DNA from: Chryseobacterium aurantiacum
Lineage (GTDB): Bacteria > Bacteroidota > Bacteroidia > Flavobacteriales > Weeksellaceae
NCBI RefSeq assembly: GCF_003020585.1
Contig: NZ_PXUE01000002.1
Location: 1,116,001-1,180,000, forward strand
Direction: 5' to 3'
Length of the DNA stretch: 64,000 nucleotides
In this document: piece by piece, positions 61,789 through 64,000 of the stretch
Layout: each line of letters begins with the position of its first letter
How positions within the stretch are numbered: the first letter of the stretch is position 1
Program-made: the position numbers and the translations under genes
The notes under the pieces: generated by a model
Database searches by the model: none
Told to the model about the DNA's origin: nothing
Seen by the model: only the letters and a program-made list of their open reading frames with translations

Positions 61789-63108
61789 ATGAAACCAAGG
61801 CTCTTTTTACTGGGATTACTTTTATGCATTTTTGCCCATGCCCAGAACTCTTTTGAGTTAATCAATACAAAAAAAGCAGTTATTCCTTTTCAGTTTATCA
61901 ACAACCTGATCTTTATTCCTATCAATGTTAACGGTGCCGAGCTTACCTTTCTATTGGATACCGGAGTAGCAGAAACCATTCTTTTTAGCCTGGAGAATAA
62001 GGAACTTAAGCTTGGAAATGTTGAAAAGATAAAATTTTCAGGTCTTGGTGGAAGTTTAAGTATTGATGGCTTAAAATCTGATCGTAATATTGGACGAATT
62101 GGAGATGCTCTCGTAAACACCTCCATGTCTCTGTATGTGATTATTGATGAAGAATTTAATATTTCATCTCACGTAGGAATTCCCGTAAACGGAGTTATAG
62201 GCTACCATTTCTTCAAGGATCATCCTATTTTTATAGATTATATTTCAAAAAAAATTACGGTGTATGAGAACATTGATCTTTTAAAAAAGAAAATCAGAAA
62301 GTTTGAAGAACTTCCCATCACCATTGAAAGAGACAAGCCCTATCTTTATGCCGGTGTGGAAATGACCAGTGAAAAAAAGGATTCAAAACTTTTAATTGAT
62401 CTTGGAAACAGTGATGCCATATGGCTCTTCCCTACTCTTATCAAAAACTTTGTATACAACAGACCCAATATTGATGATTTTCTTGGACGGGGATTCAATG
62501 GAGATATTTATGGTAAACGAAGCAGAATTCATAACTTCTATCTGGGAGATTTCAAATTTGAAAAACCACTTACCGCAATGCCCGATGAGTTTTCTATTCA
62601 GCACGTAAATCTTGTAGAAAATAGAAAAGGTTCCATTGGCGGAGAAATTACACGCAGGTTTACCGTTATTTTTGATTATCCTAACAAAAAACTATATTTG
62701 AGGAAAAACAGAAACTTTAGTGATCCTTTTCATTTTAATATGAGTGGATTAGATTTCAAACAGGATGGCCTGGAATGGAAACAAGACAGGGTTGCCATTG
62801 AAACTCAAAACTTAGCAAGTATGGGAGCTGAAGGGTATAAAAATTCCTTTCAGTATAAATTTAGCCTCAAACCTATGTTTTCCATTGCTGGTGTAAGGAA
62901 AGATTCCCCTGCCTATGAAGCAGGCTTACAAAAGGATGACAGAATTATCAGTATCAATGGGAATAAATCTTCAGATATGACCCTGGAAAAAATCATAGAA
63001 CTCATGAAATCTGATGAAGGACGAAGTATTATTATGGTTATTGAAAGAAAAAATGAACAGCTCACTTTACGTTTCACTTTAGAAGACCCAATTCCCTATC
63101 AAGAATAG
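61789..63108 (+). CDS. Retropepsin-like aspartyl protease with C-terminal PDZ domain
   Basis: 439 residues with a signal peptide (LLGLLLCIFAHAQ). The N-terminal half carries ELTFLLDTGVAETILF with the catalytic DTG at about 50-60; the second half has LLIDLGNSDAIWLF, where DLG replaces DTG, so the protein acts as a pseudo-symmetric double-domain enzyme like other bacterial ones. The PDZ domain (about 365-425) has IAGVRKDSPAYEAGLQKDDRIISINGN. It is likely an outer-envelope protease of unknown substrate. It is followed 3 bases later by a membrane protein gene. Confidence 0.9.
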   Translation: MKPRLFLLGLLLCIFAHAQNSFELINTKKAVIPFQFINNLIFIPINVNGAELTFLLDTGVAETILFSLENKELKLGNVEKIKFSGLGGSLSIDGLKSDRNIGRIGDALVNTSMSLYVIIDEEFNISSHVGIPVNGVIGYHFFKDHPIFIDYISKKITVYENIDLLKKKIRKFEELPITIERDKPYLYAGVEMTSEKKDSKLLIDLGNSDAIWLFPTLIKNFVYNRPNIDDFLGRGFNGDIYGKRSRIHNFYLGDFKFEKPLTAMPDEFSIQHVNLVENRKGSIGGEITRRFTVIFDYPNKKLYLRKNRNFSDPFHFNMSGLDFKQDGLEWKQDRVAIETQNLASMGAEGYKNSFQYKFSLKPMFSIAGVRKDSPAYEAGLQKDDRIISINGNKSSDMTLEKIIELMKSDEGRSIIMVIERKNEQLTLRFTLEDPIPYQE

Positions 63109-63111
63109 AAT

Positions 63112-63639
63112 ATGAAAACCGAAGAAACCACCTTAGACAGAATAAGAACCCGACCGAGATTTAAGATGTTTACCCATCTTACGAAAGAAGAGTATGCAGA
63201 AAATCTCAAAAAATACCTCATAGAACATAAAGATGAATTTTCCGGTAATATCAACAAGGAAGTTGCTACCATTTGGGTAGAAACAGAATATGATAATTAC
63301 TGGAAGCCCCGTCTTGCCCTGAGAGTTGAAATGGAGGATGATGATACTGTAATACGCGGAGTATTCGGTCCCAGTTCTGCGGTCTGGACTTTTTTCATGT
63401 TCCTTTATTTTTCCTTTTCTATTCTTTGGATGACGTTTTTCACCATGTATTATGTAGAAAAACAAATAAAAAGCGCTGAATACCCGTGGGCACTGAGCGC
63501 TTCTTTTGTCATGTTATTTTTTATTCTTCTTACTTATCTTGCCGCAAGGTTCGGGCAGCATAAAGGGAAAGATGAAATGCTTAATTTGAGACGGTTTGCT
63601 GAAGAATCTACTTTACAATTTGAAAAGAAAATTATTTAG
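63112..63639 (+). CDS. Unknown membrane protein, operon partner of the aspartyl protease
   Basis: 175 residues. A polar N-terminal half (TKEEYAENLKKYLIEHKDEFSGN, VATIWVETEYDNYWKPRLAL, MEDDDTVIRGVFGP) precedes two membrane helices (VWTFFMFLYFSFSILWMTFF and LSASFVMLFFILLTYL). No family recognised. It starts 3 bases after the protease stop, so both are one operon, and it ends overlapping the L,D-transpeptidase stop by 8 bases in convergent orientation. Confidence 0.88.
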   Translation: MKTEETTLDRIRTRPRFKMFTHLTKEEYAENLKKYLIEHKDEFSGNINKEVATIWVETEYDNYWKPRLALRVEMEDDDTVIRGVFGPSSAVWTFFMFLYFSFSILWMTFFTMYYVEKQIKSAEYPWALSASFVMLFFILLTYLAARFGQHKGKDEMLNLRRFAEESTLQFEKKII

Positions 63640-64000
63640 ACAGCGTATCTGCAGGTCTCTCATTTGAAGCCGGAGCAGCCATTGCTCTGGCCGTTTTAAT
63701 GGAATCGGCTACCTTTTCTCTGTTAGTCTGTTCTTTCAGCATTTTTGAAACATCCGGTTCCAATAGCTTCGTAAGCTCCTCCACTGAAATATTATTGGCA
63801 TTAGGATCATCCAGAAGCTTTTTCCAAGGTCTTCTTCCACCCCAGTTATAATCACCAAAGACCATTACTGCGGTACCTTTTGCCTTTGTGGTAGCCCCAC
63901 CGGGATTCAGGATCCAGGTATCAGCATAAGAATACAACCACTGCGCATCTTTTCTTAGTAATCGCAGGCAAGAGTGGGAAGCCGGATATCCGGGAAGGGT
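63632..64000 (-). CDS. L,D-transpeptidase (YkuD), C-terminal fragment running off the window end
   Basis: The frame is open from the stop at 63632 to the window edge. It reads GYPASHSCLRLLRKDAQWLY just inside the edge: the SHxCxR core of the YkuD active site (SHGCVR in most), with the catalytic Cys, then YADTWILNPGGATTKAKGTAV and GGRRPWKKLLDD. The C-terminal tail is of low complexity (ADSIKTARAMAAPASNERPA). The enzyme makes 3-3 peptidoglycan crosslinks or anchors protein to the wall. The Cys-containing motif carries Ser where Gly is usual. Confidence 0.85.
   Translation of the reverse strand, partial: TLPGYPASHSCLRLLRKDAQWLYSYADTWILNPGGATTKAKGTAVMVFGDYNWGGRRPWKKLLDDPNANNISVEELTKLLEPDVSKMLKEQTNREKVADSIKTARAMAAPASNERPADTLSK

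Overview
The window looks like chromosomal DNA of a Flavobacteriia member close to Chryseobacterium. The evidence is low G+C, promoters of the TTTG-N19..22-TAnnTTTG type, a gldD gliding gene, a Bacteroidetes-type (subtype iii) type VI secretion system (T6SS), and many SPII lipoproteins followed by acidic or lysine-rich tethers. Genus is inferred from protein style, not from a marker gene. No tRNA, rRNA, CRISPR array or insertion sequence was seen.

Layout. 1-7.8 kb: a T6SS payload island on the minus strand (tssD/Hcp, vgrG, a lipoprotein and likely immunity protein, a DUF2235/Tle1-like lipase, an unknown small protein, a PAAR-like/GH19 muramidase-chitinase fusion, and the start of an exported protein). 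8-12 kb: VIT-family transporter, lgt, an SDR and a cold-shock protein with a long leader. 12.1-18.2 kb: RND efflux operon. 18.3-24.8 kb: SRPBCC protein, DUF2459-type protein, a tiny 26-residue basic-protein gene with its own promoter and terminator, queG, rhodanese, HD hydrolase, alpha/beta hydrolase, nitronate monooxygenase. 24.9-29.0 kb: SurA-like PPIase, PfkB kinase, gldD, mutY. 29.0-32.8 kb: T6SS sheath genes tssB-tssC, a lipoprotein and a divergent gene that carries protein-kinase-like catalytic motifs. 32.9-37.3 kb: two tandem M13 metallopeptidases. 37.4-42.2 kb: a GH18/deacetylase/GT2 trifunctional polysaccharide enzyme and cinA. 42.2-49.5 kb: lipocalin, a LytS/LytTR two-component system with a secreted protein between its two genes, a SIMPL protein and a MuiA-like protein. 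49.7-56.9 kb: FAD oxidoreductase, SpoIIAA-like protein, MFS exporter with AraC regulator, lipA, ECF sigma factor, tyrS. 57-60.8 kb: a NarL-type two-component system between two related lipoproteins. 61-64 kb: esterase, aspartyl-protease/PDZ protein, membrane protein, and the C-terminal part of an L,D-transpeptidase.

How parts work together. The payload island and tssBC, about 22 kb apart, probably serve one subtype-iii T6SS whose baseplate and membrane genes lie outside the window. The LytTR system seems to have a local regulon: paired direct repeats ACCAAGT-N14-ACCAAGT (21-bp period) occur at three places, two at the same distance from a -7 element ahead of the SIMPL and MuiA-like genes and one ahead of the kinase operon.

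Most noteworthy: the LytTR repeat regulon, the kinase-like gene beside tssBC, the 26-residue basic protein unit, the unknown protein between two T6SS effectors, the lipoprotein pair around the second two-component system, and promoters placed so close to ATG codons that leaderless mRNAs are expected.
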